Assembly (NCBI GenBank): GCA_023382535.1
Contig: JAHDWA010000033.1
Coordinates: 44,811 to 108,810, forward strand
Source: Anaerolineae bacterium
Lineage (GTDB): Bacteria > Chloroflexota > Anaerolineae > 4572-78 > J111
Reading direction: 5' to 3'
DNA length: 64,000 nucleotides
Below the pieces are notes generated by a model that was not told where the DNA came from, searched no databases, and worked only from the letters and a program-made list of their open reading frames with translations. Shown here piece after piece: positions 34,359 through 43,160 of this stretch. A program made the translations under genes and the position numbers. Numbering within the stretch: position 1 is the first letter of the stretch; every line of letters begins with the position of its first letter.

Positions 34359-34679
34359 ATGGCCAGAGCAGAGATAAACTCAGGTATTTGTGGCTTCATC
34401 ACCCAGGTCGAAGCTGAGGCCGACCCGGATAACCCTCGCTGCGTTTACCTGACCATCGAGAGCGAATGCAAGGCGGTGCAGCGGCTGGCCGCGCAGTTAA
34501 CTCAAGTAGACCCCTTCAAAGAGTTTTCTTATCGAGGCGACCCGCAGGTTCTGCAGTCAGCATCCCAGTGCCTCTCTCATGCCGCCTGTCCGGTTCCCTC
34601 AGGCATTATTAAGGCTGTCGAGGTGGCGGCCAACCTGGCTTTGCCGGCTGATGTCACGATTAAACTGTCCAAAGATTAA
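34359..34679 (+). CDS. DUF6951-family protein
   Basis: A 106-residue cytoplasmic protein that I recognise from anaerobes as the DUF6951 family: NSGICGF at residues 8-14, IESECKAV near 33-38, and CLSHAACPVPSGIIKAVEVAANLALPADV. Four conserved Cys are spaced for a metal or FeS centre. No function is known. It stands inside the cluster between the diheme lipoproteins and the cytochrome b. Confidence 0.75.
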   Translation: MARAEINSGICGFITQVEAEADPDNPRCVYLTIESECKAVQRLAAQLTQVDPFKEFSYRGDPQVLQSASQCLSHAACPVPSGIIKAVEVAANLALPADVTIKLSKD

Positions 34680-35760
34680 CCGGGGGACCATCGCTATTCA
34701 GCCCCGTCCACGTAAATTGCGCCTGTGGCGCAAAAATAAAAGCCTAGTTTATAACCTGCTTCCTCCCCAGAATCCGGCCAGCAGCGCTGGTTTAAGCTAT
34801 ACCTTGGGCATGGGCGGCATCGCCGTGATGGCTACCCTGATTACTACCGTGACCGGGGCGCTGCTCATGTTTTACTACGAACCTACTTTGCAGGGCGCTT
34901 ATCCTTCGCTGGTGCTCATTGACAGCGTGGTTTACCTGGGTCGCTTTACCCGGGCGCTGCATTATTGGGCGGCGCAAGCGATGGTGGTCGCAGTCGTCAT
35001 CCACACCGCCCGGATTGTCTTTACCGGCGGCTACCGCCCACCCCGCGATGTCAACTGGTTTATCGGCTTGGGGCTGCTGCTGGTGACGCTGGTCTGGAAT
35101 TTTAGCGGGTACGCCCTGCGCTACGATGCCAGCAGTATCTGGGCGCTGCTGGTCGGTACCAACCTGCTCAAAGAGCTGCCCGTTGTCGGCTCCACTCTGT
35201 ATGTCCTGATTGTCGGCGGCCAGACTCTTGGCCCGGCCACGATTCTACGCTTTTATGCCTGGCACGTTTTTGCGCTGGCCCTGCTTGGCCTGGGGGGGAT
35301 CGGCTACCACCTCTGGCGAGTGCGGGTAGATGGTGGTATCTCCCGGCCCGACTGGACGGCAGGTCAGGCTCGCCGCTTTGTCTCCCGCGAAACCATCCTG
35401 TTTCGAGAACTTATTACCGGCCTGATCTTAACGGCGGGGCTCATGCTGTTAGCTACTTTTGCCCCGCCCCACCTCGACCCACCTGCCGACCTGAATCGGG
35501 TAGGGAGTGAAGTCGTGCAGGCGCCCTGGTTCTTTCTGGCGATTCAATGGCTACTACGCTATTTTTCGGCGCTGTGGGGCGGCTGGCTCATTCCCCTGGC
35601 CGGCCTGGTTCTGCTGGCCGTTCTGCCGCTCGTTGACCGGCGCGGCCCTGGCCGGGGACGCTGGTTCGCCCGCCAACGCTGGCAGCCACAGGCGGTGTTT
35701 GGGAGCCTGTTGGTGTTAATTGTGATTTTAAGTTTGCTGGAGTTGCGGCAAGGAGGGTAA
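34651..35760 (+). CDS. Cytochrome b of a second bc-type complex
   Basis: A membrane protein of about 369 residues with the cytochrome b ligand pattern: LHYWAAQAM and VIHTARIVFTGGYRPPRDVNWF, later FYAWHVFALALLGLGGIGYHLWRV. The quinol-site PEWY appears as QAPWFFLAIQW, where Trp-Phe replaces Trp-Tyr. The start is uncertain: I give ATG 34651, which overlaps the DUF6951 gene by 29 bp, but an internal start is possible. About nine helices. It is accompanied by a nine-haem cytochrome and a Rieske protein. Confidence 0.85.
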   Translation: MSRLNCPKINRGTIAIQPRPRKLRLWRKNKSLVYNLLPPQNPASSAGLSYTLGMGGIAVMATLITTVTGALLMFYYEPTLQGAYPSLVLIDSVVYLGRFTRALHYWAAQAMVVAVVIHTARIVFTGGYRPPRDVNWFIGLGLLLVTLVWNFSGYALRYDASSIWALLVGTNLLKELPVVGSTLYVLIVGGQTLGPATILRFYAWHVFALALLGLGGIGYHLWRVRVDGGISRPDWTAGQARRFVSRETILFRELITGLILTAGLMLLATFAPPHLDPPADLNRVGSEVVQAPWFFLAIQWLLRYFSALWGGWLIPLAGLVLLAVLPLVDRRGPGRGRWFARQRWQPQAVFGSLLVLIVILSLLELRQGG

Positions 35761-35762
35761 GC

Positions 35763-35804
35763 AGGAAAGTAAGAGATTTCCCTACTCCCTACGCCTTACT
35801 TCCT
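35763..35804 (+). repeat. Imperfect intergenic hairpin
   Basis: AGGAAAGTAAG (35763-35773) faces CTTACTTCCT (35795-35804), one base short of perfect. Between the cytochrome b and nine-haem genes. Confidence 0.4.
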
Positions 35805-35810
35805 ACTCCT

Positions 35811-37226
35811 ATGATTATTACCACCCGTCACGCTGCTATTTTTCTCTCAGCCAGCCTCCTCCTGGCGCTGGCCGCTATGCTGATGCCCTGGAGTCCGGTA
35901 AAACAGGAATGGCAAGGATACCAACGGACCTATTTTGCCAGCGCTGGAACGGGCACTGGTGGGGAGATCGCCGTGCGGCAGATTATTCCCCGTCTGGGGC
36001 CGGACGGGCAGCCAACCGCCAATGCTGCGGCGGAACTGTGTCTGACCTGCCATATCGGCCTGGAAGAAATTAGCCCCTCGCACCCGGTTGAAACCTTTGG
36101 TTGTGTTATCTGCCACGGCGGCCTGGGCCTGGCCCTGGACAAAGAGCAGGCGCATACCGGCTTGCTCGCCAATCCCGCTGATCTGAGTACAGCCCCGGAG
36201 AGCTGCGGGCAGAGCGGCTGCCATGCCAGCCATCCTGACCCCAGCCGCAATCACCTGGAACAGGTGACGCGCAGCTTGCAGGCAACCTATGCCGGCGGCA
36301 TCGCTCTGGTTCGTTACACGTTTGGGGTGCAAAAGGATTTGACCCCGGCCTATGGGGTCATTGGCGCGGTTGATCCGCAGCCGCTTTCACAGACCGTGCC
36401 GGCGCTGGCGGTCTATACGGTCACCCAAGCTTCGCTGCCGGCAGAAACACAGTTCGCCCAGAACTGCCTGGAAGGTGGCTGTCACCTGACGGAGCCGGCG
36501 GCCAAGCAGCCCTACCGCTACCGCGCGACCGGCTGCGCTGCCTGCCACGTTCTTTACAACGACGATGGCCGCTACACCGGCGCTGATCCAACCCTTTCAC
36601 GGGACGAACCCGGCCATCCCGCCCGCCACCAACTGACGACAGCTATTCCTTTTAGCCAGTGCAATCACTGCCACAACCGCGGTAACTATTCGCTGCGAGG
36701 CATGACCTTTACCCCCCGGCCCGACTTGCCACCTGCTGGCGCTCCTATCCCGGCGACGATGCCGCCGGAAGGCCGGCGCTTGCGTGAGTATTACCAGCCC
36801 ATCGGCCAATTTACGCTGTGCGAGTGGAAGTTGGATTGCATTGACTGCCACACCCAGGCCGAAGCAATGGGCGATGGTCATTTGTGGCCGGATCAAAAGA
36901 GTATGCAGTACGTACAGTGTCGCACCTGCCACGGCACGCTGACCGAAGCGCCGGCGACAACCACGATCACCGATCCTAACGACTCCGCCCTACGGCTGGC
37001 CCGGCTCAACGGCCATTACTCCCTGGAAGTGGGTGACGAGGTAGTGGTGACCGAACGCGGCGAAAAACTGGGTAGTGTCCAACGCCGCGATGGCCGGTTG
37101 GTCCAGTTTGGTAAGGTAGATGGCCGGGAATATGTTGTGCCGCCAGTGCAGGGCAGCCAATGCCAGCAGCAGCCTGATCAGCAAGAGTCACGCTATTGCC
37201 ACGAATGCCATGCTTATCAGCGCTAA
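35811..37226 (+). CDS. Nine-haem cytochrome c (seven CXXCH, two CX4CH)
   Basis: A 471-residue protein with a signal anchor (about residues 8-26). Haem sites: CLTCH 77, CVICH 98, CGQSGCH 132, CLEGGCH 219, CAACH 242, CNHCH 284, CIDCH 343, CRTCH 370, CHECH 463. Two of the nine are the unusual CX4CH form. A beta-rich part (about 395-445, VGDEVVVTERGEKLGSV) precedes the last site. I do not know a named family of this layout. It takes the place of cytochrome c1 beside the b and Rieske proteins. Confidence 0.82.
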   Translation: MIITTRHAAIFLSASLLLALAAMLMPWSPVKQEWQGYQRTYFASAGTGTGGEIAVRQIIPRLGPDGQPTANAAAELCLTCHIGLEEISPSHPVETFGCVICHGGLGLALDKEQAHTGLLANPADLSTAPESCGQSGCHASHPDPSRNHLEQVTRSLQATYAGGIALVRYTFGVQKDLTPAYGVIGAVDPQPLSQTVPALAVYTVTQASLPAETQFAQNCLEGGCHLTEPAAKQPYRYRATGCAACHVLYNDDGRYTGADPTLSRDEPGHPARHQLTTAIPFSQCNHCHNRGNYSLRGMTFTPRPDLPPAGAPIPATMPPEGRRLREYYQPIGQFTLCEWKLDCIDCHTQAEAMGDGHLWPDQKSMQYVQCRTCHGTLTEAPATTTITDPNDSALRLARLNGHYSLEVGDEVVVTERGEKLGSVQRRDGRLVQFGKVDGREYVVPPVQGSQCQQQPDQQESRYCHECHAYQR

Positions 37227-37274
37227 TACATGGATTTTCGTTGTGTTTTGTGGTCAGAGTGAGGATAGTTGAAC

Positions 37275-37757
37275 ATGCCTGACATTCAACCCGAAAGCGC
37301 TTCCCGTCTTTCTCGGCGTGAGGTATTGACCGCTTTGGGCAGTTTGGGGCTGCTCACGGTGCTGGTCACTGTAGTCCGGGACAGCCTGCGTTTTCTCACC
37401 CCGCCGGTCAGCCAGACACCGCCCCGGATCATTATCGCCGGGGTGCCCACCGACTTTCCAATGGGCGGATTAACAGCTCTAGCGGCTGGCCCGGCGTTCG
37501 TCGGCCGGGATGAGGCTGGTCTGTTTGCCCTGAGCGCTATCTGTACGCATTTGGGATGTACCCTGGCCCGCAGTGGCAAAGAATTGGCATGCCCCTGTCA
37601 CGGCAGTCGTTTTGGGGCTGATGGCGGTAACCTGGCCGGCCCTGCTGCTCACCCCCTGCCTTACCTGGGCCTGCATCTCAACGATGACGGCCTGGTGGAG
37701 GTCAACTTAGATCAGACAGTTGCATCAACGGTGCGTTTGAAGGTAACATCATTGTAG
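37275..37757 (+). CDS. Rieske [2Fe-2S] protein of the second complex
   Basis: A 160-residue Rieske protein with signal anchor LSRREVLTALGSLGLLTVL. Cluster motifs CTHLGC and CPCHGS carry the two Cys and two His ligands. The ATG at 37275 follows GAGG; the alternative TTG at 37269 is less likely. It is only distantly like the Rieske protein at 7234. It completes a b/multihaem/Rieske complex. Confidence 0.9.
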   Translation: MPDIQPESASRLSRREVLTALGSLGLLTVLVTVVRDSLRFLTPPVSQTPPRIIIAGVPTDFPMGGLTALAAGPAFVGRDEAGLFALSAICTHLGCTLARSGKELACPCHGSRFGADGGNLAGPAAHPLPYLGLHLNDDGLVEVNLDQTVASTVRLKVTSL

Positions 37758-37766
37758 GAGAACTTT

Positions 37767-38336
37767 ATGCCTACCTTAGAAGAACTGCTCGCAGCCTCGG
37801 CTGCTTTGCATCACCATCTCTGCCCCCGCCAGGTATTGGGAGTACGGATGGGATTGGCTGGCGGGCGCGAGTTGGGCCTAAGCATGCCCCAAACGGATAA
37901 ACGCATGCTGGTCGTGGTTGAAACGGATGGCTGCGTGATTGATGGCCTCGCTGTAACTACCGGCTGCCGGGTGGGGCGACGCACGATGCGCGTCCTGGAT
38001 TTTGGCAAAGTGGCCGCCACTTTTGTTGATACCCACACTGGCCGGGCAGTGCGGGTAGTGCCGCGCGCCGATGCTCGTCAACAGGCCCAAGATTACGCCC
38101 CAGAGGCCAAAAGTCGCTGGGAGGCTTATCTGCTCGGCTACCAACGGATGCCGGAGGAGGAACTGTTGCAGCTCCAGCCCGTGACTTTAACGGTTTCGTT
38201 AGAAAAGCTGTTGAGTAAGGAAGGGTATCGGGTGCTGTGTGAGTGTTGCGGCGAGGAAATTACCAATGAGCGCGAAGTTGTCCAAAACGGGCAAACGTTG
38301 TGTCGCGCCTGCATCGGGGAAGGGTACTACGTGTAG
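37767..38336 (+). CDS. FmdE-family protein with C-terminal zinc ribbon
   Basis: A 189-residue protein of the formylmethanofuran dehydrogenase subunit E (FwdE/FmdE) family: HHHLCPRQVLGVRMG near the start, VETDGCVIDGLAVTTGCRVG in the middle, and a C-terminal zinc ribbon CECCGEE...LCRACIGEGYY. No other Fwd subunits are present, so this is one of the stand-alone members found with molybdoenzymes and sulfur genes. Metal binding is likely; the role is unknown. Last gene of the cluster. Confidence 0.85.
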   Translation: MPTLEELLAASAALHHHLCPRQVLGVRMGLAGGRELGLSMPQTDKRMLVVVETDGCVIDGLAVTTGCRVGRRTMRVLDFGKVAATFVDTHTGRAVRVVPRADARQQAQDYAPEAKSRWEAYLLGYQRMPEEELLQLQPVTLTVSLEKLLSKEGYRVLCECCGEEITNEREVVQNGQTLCRACIGEGYYV

Positions 38337-38371
38337 GATTGCATTTATGGTCGGGTGGTCGAAGGAATAAG

Positions 38372-39010
38372 CTACTCGGTCGCCAGACCATACCGGCGAG
38401 CAATATTGGCGGCCTGGGTCCGGTTATCGGCTTGCAGTTTGCCCAGGATGTTAGAGACGTGGGTTTTCACCGTTCCTTCGGTAATCACCAATCTTTCGGC
38501 AATTTCGCGATTGGAGCTGCCTTGGGCCAGCAGCACCAGCACTTCGCGCTCCCGTTCGGAAAGGGGGGCCAGAGGGTTGGTTTGGGGGTGGGCCAGCTCG
38601 CGCAAGGTGCGCGAGGCAATTTGAGGTTGGATAAAAATTTCTCCGGCATAGACCCGCCGGATGGTGTCAATCAGGGTGTCGGCGGGGGTGTCTTTGAGCA
38701 GGTAGCCCAGCGCCCCGGCCCGAATGCCTTGAAAAACGTAATCATCGCGGTCAAAGGTGGTCAGAATGATAACTTTGGCCTGCGGCCAGGCAGCGTTAAT
38801 CGCGGCTGTAGCTTCGACGCCGCTCTGACCGGGCAACTGCACGTCCATCAGGATGATGTCGGGCCGGAGTTCGAGCGCCAGACGAACGCCCATTTCGCCA
38901 TCGCCTGCCTCGCCGACGACCTTGAAGCCCGGCTCAAGATCGAGGATGGTTTTGAGGCCCTGCCGCATCAGGGTTTGATCTTCGACCAGCAAAATCCGGA
39001 TTGTGTCCAT
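38372..39010 (-). CDS. NarL-type response regulator
   Basis: A 212-residue regulator with receiver residues Glu10, Asp11 and Asp56 (IILMDVQLP), Lys in LLKDTPAD, and a LuxR-type HTH (about 145-207). It begins 2 bp after the stop of the histidine kinase gene. It converges on the respiratory cluster and may control it, or the permease operon upstream. Confidence 0.92.
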   Translation of the reverse strand: MDTIRILLVEDQTLMRQGLKTILDLEPGFKVVGEAGDGEMGVRLALELRPDIILMDVQLPGQSGVEATAAINAAWPQAKVIILTTFDRDDYVFQGIRAGALGYLLKDTPADTLIDTIRRVYAGEIFIQPQIASRTLRELAHPQTNPLAPLSEREREVLVLLAQGSSNREIAERLVITEGTVKTHVSNILGKLQADNRTQAANIARRYGLATE

Positions 39011-39012
39011 AT

Positions 39013-40284
39013 TTATTCCTCGGCCCGGTAACGGCCATTATGACCGATGAGGGGCAGATATGCCTCAACCAGTGTGCCGGCCTGACCGTTTTTGCCCAAT
39101 GTGAGTGTACCCCCCAACCCCTCCAACCGTTCGCGCATCCCTTGCAGTCCGTAATGACCGGACCGGCGGGCGTAGCCGGGGGGCAGGCCGAGGCCATCAT
39201 CGGCCACCCGCAGCCTGACCTCTTCGGCTTTCACCGCCAGGTCAAGTTGAACAGAGCGAGCGGCGGCGTGCTTCTCTACATTCATCAGCGCCTCCTGGAT
39301 GACTCGCCACAAGGCTTCCGTCATCGCCGGACTTAACCGGTCAATGTCCGGGTCTACACAGCATTTTATGTCCAGACCGGTCCGCTGGCTGGTCTCCGCG
39401 CACAAATCGGCCAAGGTTTGAGCCAAAGGGCGCTGGTTCAACCCCGGCGCGCGCAGACCGGTGAGGGTGTGGCGTAGGAAGTCCATACTCGTACGGGTCA
39501 GGGTTTTTAGTTCATTGATCTGTCTCGACGCGCCTTCCGGGTTGACCGGATAGAGCCGCTGCACCGCTTCCAATTGCACCGATAACGTTACCAGGGCATG
39601 GCCCAGGCTGTCGTGCATATCGCGGGCCAGGCGTTCCCGCTCCCGCAGCGCCGCCAGTTCAACCTCCTGCTGATGAGCCAGTTCTAATTCTTGTTTAGCC
39701 GCTTGCAGTTCGGCGATTAATCCGGCCCGTTCCTGGTTGGCCCGGATCAACATAGTAATAAAAGAAAAAGCGATGCTGACAATGAGCCAGGGAATAAAGC
39801 GCTCAATCACCACGCCCACCGGAAAACCAAAGAACTGATCCAGGCCACTCTCAAAGTGGGCTACCACCAAAAAAATCAGGCCGGTCGCCGGAACCGCCAC
39901 TTTTAGCGGCAGCGAGATATAAAGCTGGAGCACCTGGACCCAGATGATCCACCAGAAAGCCGCCGCCAGGTGCCACTCGATCAGCCACAGCCCCAGGTTA
40001 AGCAAAAAATAAGCGGTCAGCCAGGATTGAGTGAGCGAGCGGCGGGTGTAATAAGTGACCACAAAAAAGCCAAAAAAGAGAACCACTTGCAGTGAAACCA
40101 GGCCAATCAGCACCGCCTCGCGCCAGCTCCAGGGTGTGGGGGTGTTCCATAACACCGCGCCCAGGGTGACAATGAGCGAACCCAAGTAGATCACTTTCCA
40201 AACGTAAACCAGGCCGCGAAGTTTCTGGCGGCCCGGTAGGGAGGGATCGTTTTCAAAGATGAAAGCCGGTGACGTGCCGTTCAT
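39013..40284 (-). CDS. Sensor histidine kinase with six-helix membrane sensor
   Basis: A 423-residue kinase: about six membrane helices (residues 30-180), a coiled coil (185-215), HisKA_3 with His224 in LARDMHDSLGHAL, and an ATPase domain ending YGLQGMRERLEGLGG. No extracytoplasmic domain is present. The ATG at 40284 has no clear site, and a TATAAT at 40292-40297 on the same strand puts the transcript start next to it, so the message is likely leaderless. Confidence 0.88.
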   Translation of the reverse strand: MNGTSPAFIFENDPSLPGRQKLRGLVYVWKVIYLGSLIVTLGAVLWNTPTPWSWREAVLIGLVSLQVVLFFGFFVVTYYTRRSLTQSWLTAYFLLNLGLWLIEWHLAAAFWWIIWVQVLQLYISLPLKVAVPATGLIFLVVAHFESGLDQFFGFPVGVVIERFIPWLIVSIAFSFITMLIRANQERAGLIAELQAAKQELELAHQQEVELAALRERERLARDMHDSLGHALVTLSVQLEAVQRLYPVNPEGASRQINELKTLTRTSMDFLRHTLTGLRAPGLNQRPLAQTLADLCAETSQRTGLDIKCCVDPDIDRLSPAMTEALWRVIQEALMNVEKHAAARSVQLDLAVKAEEVRLRVADDGLGLPPGYARRSGHYGLQGMRERLEGLGGTLTLGKNGQAGTLVEAYLPLIGHNGRYRAEE

Positions 40285-40327
40285 ACCGTAAATTATACGT
40301 CCAATCAAGCTAATGGGAAACGTGGAC

Positions 40328-40447
40328 TTAGCCCATCCCATGTGCCCGCAGAAACATCTGGTACAGACCGTGACCGTACAGCACGGCCAAAGCGACAACG
40401 ACCAGCATAATCAACACGAGAGTTGAGATTATTACTTTCCTGTTCAT
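40328..40447 (-). CDS. 39-residue single-pass membrane peptide
   Basis: ATG at 40447 with GGAG 9 bp upstream opens a 39-codon frame: a basic start MNRKVIIS, a hydrophobic helix of ~18 residues (TLVLIMLVVVALAVLYG) and a short tail ending LRAHGMG. It starts 28 bp after the FtsX-like gene stop, so it is part of that transcript. Small helical partners of FtsX-type permeases are known, but its function is unknown. Confidence 0.6.
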   Translation of the reverse strand: MNRKVIISTLVLIMLVVVALAVLYGHGLYQMFLRAHGMG

Positions 40448-40475
40448 GGGTTATTTCTCCTTCGTTCGATGATTT

Positions 40476-42932
40476 TTAATAGGCCAGGACTTTGCGCACG
40501 CTTAGATGCGCTGCCTTCCAGGCCGGCTGCAACGTCGCCAGCACCGCGATGAAGGCAACGATGAACAGCCAGAGGAAGACACTGCCCAGGGAAAAGGTGT
40601 AAATCAGGGCCGATTCCATGATCCGGCTGATGGCATCGGTCAGGAGCTTGCCTAGAAACAGCGCCGTCAGCACTCCCACCGGCCAGCTCAGCAGGCCGAC
40701 CAGCAGGCTCTCGATCAGAAAAACCTGAAACACCGCCTCAGTCGAAGCCCCAATCGCTCGCATAATCCCGATTTCACGGGTCCGCTCGATCACGTTGATG
40801 CTCATCGTACCCATCAAGCCCAGGCCGCCTACCACGGCCATCAGCACCGCCATCACCATCAGGGTCAGGGTCATGATATTAAAGTGAAAGGCTTCCGCTT
40901 CGTACTGGGCGCGGAGAGTCTGGCTGCTGTTGATGCCGATGTCGGCCTGCTCAAATTGTCGCTCCAGCGCTTTGGCCGTTTGTGTCACAAATTCCAGCTC
41001 ATGCTCTGCCGTCGTCACCCAGAGGGTCGTGGCCCGGCCTACACCCCCGGCGGCGTGGGTAAAGGCCGAGTTATTGACATACACTGTTGATGGAGCCATC
41101 GCTTCTTCAAAAATGCCGACAATCTGCCAGCGCGTCTCCCGTTCTTCCAGCGTTTCAATCCCGTTGCACTGCTCGCACTTTTCAAATTTGAGCACCAGCT
41201 CATCGCCCAACTTCAGGTCCGGCTCTTCGCGCAGCAGGGCTGAGTTGACCACAACTCCCTGCTGCTCCTGGGGCAATAACCAGCGCCCTTGAGCCAGCGG
41301 CGGGCGGAACATCGTGCTGTCATCGGCCAGGGCCAGCAACAGCAGATTATCGCTTTCGCTGCCATCGGCGCGGCGGCGGTTGACCGGGGCAACAGCATTA
41401 AAACTTTCGACGTTGGTGATCCCCGGCGTGCTCAACGCCTCACGTTCGATTTTCCCGGCGCGGTAGGGCCGGTTAAGGTCAATCCGCAGGTCATACTTGC
41501 GGTAGATGTAAGACTCGTCGAGAGTGTTCAACAGCGAGGCCCGCGCGCTGGCCACGGTGACAAAAAGCGCGCCGCTCAGGCTGAGGGTCGTCAGGGTCAG
41601 CGCCAGCCGCCCTTTACGCCGGAAGAGGTTGCGCCAGGACAGCAGGAAGGTCCGCGGCAGGTGACGCAGCCGCTCCAGCAGCCGGTCAATCTGGCCGGGC
41701 TTGAATACTTCCTGGCCCAACCCGTAATCGCTGATGGCCTCCCGCACGGTAATGCCGGTCCCGGTACGGAGAGAGTAGAGCGTCGCCATGAAGGGGACGA
41801 TGAGACCAATAACAACCTGGGCGGCAATCACTCGCGGGGGAATCTGAAAATCGGTCAGATTGAGATTGAGCATCATCGCGAAGAAGCTGGCCAGCCCGTG
41901 AGCGCCACCCACGGCCAGCGGCGCCGCAAGCAGCAGGGCCAATAGGCTCAAAATGAAGATCAGAACCAGGTAGAGGCTCATCACCTGGCTGGTGCGAGCG
42001 CCAATGGCCTTCATCAGACCAATCTGTTTGATCTGCTGGGTCATCAGCGCCGAAATCATATTGGCCACCAGGAAGCCGCTGCCCAGCAGCGACAGGCTGC
42101 CCAGCGTACCCAGGATAAACAGCATCGCTGAAACCGGTTTCTGCATGGGGTGTTCCCCCGGCGTCGGGACCACGGTAGCGTAAACCGTCCGCCCGTTTTT
42201 TTCTAGTTTGCCTGTAATTTTGCCGGCGACCTGCCGGATGTACGTTTCATCCAGCCTGTTTTCGGCCACGACAAAACTCAACGCGTTAAAGCCGCGGGGC
42301 TGGCCCAGGCTGTCCAGCGTGTCCAGGGTGATGTAGCCATAAAGCTTGTTCGCGCCCATCACCGGCGTCTGGTTGAAGTCAAAAGCATAGCCGGCCAGCC
42401 GCAGCTCCCGCAGGCTGTCGTCGGCGGTGCGCACCAGCAGGGTATCGCCTGTCGCCAAACCAGCCAAACCGGCTACCTGCCGGGCCGAGCGTTCCAACAG
42501 GAGCTGGTGTTTGGGCGGCGGCCAGGTTCCGCTTTCCAACCGAACCTTGTTGACCCGCAGATCGTCGAAGTTGTCAATCGCGTAGAGTTCGAGGTCGAGC
42601 CATTTATCCGGCTCCATTTGCAAAGTGCTGCCGCTGGCAGGAGGTGCAGCCAGCCGCACGGTTACTTTACGGCGTCCCTCAGCTTCCTGGATTTCGGGCA
42701 TGCGCCGGACAGCTTTGACCCACTTCTCGTCAAAAGCGTCGGTCAGCAGGGTAGCGCTGGCCGGGTTTACCGCCGCAAAGCCGGCTGCAAAGTTTCGATT
42801 CAGGATAGCCTGGGTGTTCATAATGACCCCCACCCCAAAAACGCCTGCGGCCAGGGAGAGGATCATCAGTCCGGTGCGGACCTTGTTGGTCCACAAGTCA
42901 GACCATATTTTTTGCCAACGGGGATTAAACAT
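40476..42932 (-). CDS. FtsX/MacB-like ABC transporter permease (818 aa)
   Basis: A paralogue of the gene at 2870: N-terminal helix (about 17-37), periplasmic domain, first FtsX block (about 275-405), second domain, and C-terminal FtsX block with [18 protein letters not shown]. The second periplasmic domain holds a Cys pair, FEKCEQCNG, absent from the paralogue. No ATPase gene lies next to it. Likely moves lipids or lipoproteins, or drives an extracytoplasmic protein. Confidence 0.85.
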   Translation of the reverse strand: MFNPRWQKIWSDLWTNKVRTGLMILSLAAGVFGVGVIMNTQAILNRNFAAGFAAVNPASATLLTDAFDEKWVKAVRRMPEIQEAEGRRKVTVRLAAPPASGSTLQMEPDKWLDLELYAIDNFDDLRVNKVRLESGTWPPPKHQLLLERSARQVAGLAGLATGDTLLVRTADDSLRELRLAGYAFDFNQTPVMGANKLYGYITLDTLDSLGQPRGFNALSFVVAENRLDETYIRQVAGKITGKLEKNGRTVYATVVPTPGEHPMQKPVSAMLFILGTLGSLSLLGSGFLVANMISALMTQQIKQIGLMKAIGARTSQVMSLYLVLIFILSLLALLLAAPLAVGGAHGLASFFAMMLNLNLTDFQIPPRVIAAQVVIGLIVPFMATLYSLRTGTGITVREAISDYGLGQEVFKPGQIDRLLERLRHLPRTFLLSWRNLFRRKGRLALTLTTLSLSGALFVTVASARASLLNTLDESYIYRKYDLRIDLNRPYRAGKIEREALSTPGITNVESFNAVAPVNRRRADGSESDNLLLLALADDSTMFRPPLAQGRWLLPQEQQGVVVNSALLREEPDLKLGDELVLKFEKCEQCNGIETLEERETRWQIVGIFEEAMAPSTVYVNNSAFTHAAGGVGRATTLWVTTAEHELEFVTQTAKALERQFEQADIGINSSQTLRAQYEAEAFHFNIMTLTLMVMAVLMAVVGGLGLMGTMSINVIERTREIGIMRAIGASTEAVFQVFLIESLLVGLLSWPVGVLTALFLGKLLTDAISRIMESALIYTFSLGSVFLWLFIVAFIAVLATLQPAWKAAHLSVRKVLAY

Positions 42933-43074
42933 AAAAGGCCTCCGTCTTGATTTCAGTTTCCATCATAAATCAAGACCGCAGGCGGGTACACACCCGAAAG
43001 ATAGACTCGGACTACAACTAAAGTTAGAGCTTAATCAAGATCAAACCCCTAACAACGGGGCCAGGAAGGCTTTT

Positions 43075-43102
43075 TGATTAACCGGCGGTGACCGCTATAA
43101 TG
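43075..43102 (+). promoter_or_regulatory. Sigma-70 promoter of the AfsR-like gene
   Basis: TTGATT at 43075-43080, a 16-bp spacer and a consensus TATAAT at 43097-43102, 58 bp before the start at 43161. Confidence 0.6.
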
Positions 43103-43160
43103 GTTACAAGAGATAACAATTAAGCCTCTTGATATTTCGAGGTCTGGAGGAAGGCTGAAG

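Noticed and set aside
37767..38336. Formylmethanofuran dehydrogenase pathway
   Set aside because: Only the subunit-E-like protein is present, with a zinc ribbon; stand-alone members of this family occur widely outside methanogens.
38300..39031. Plus-strand frame of 243 codons
   Set aside because: Antiparallel to a complete response regulator gene with catalytic residues.
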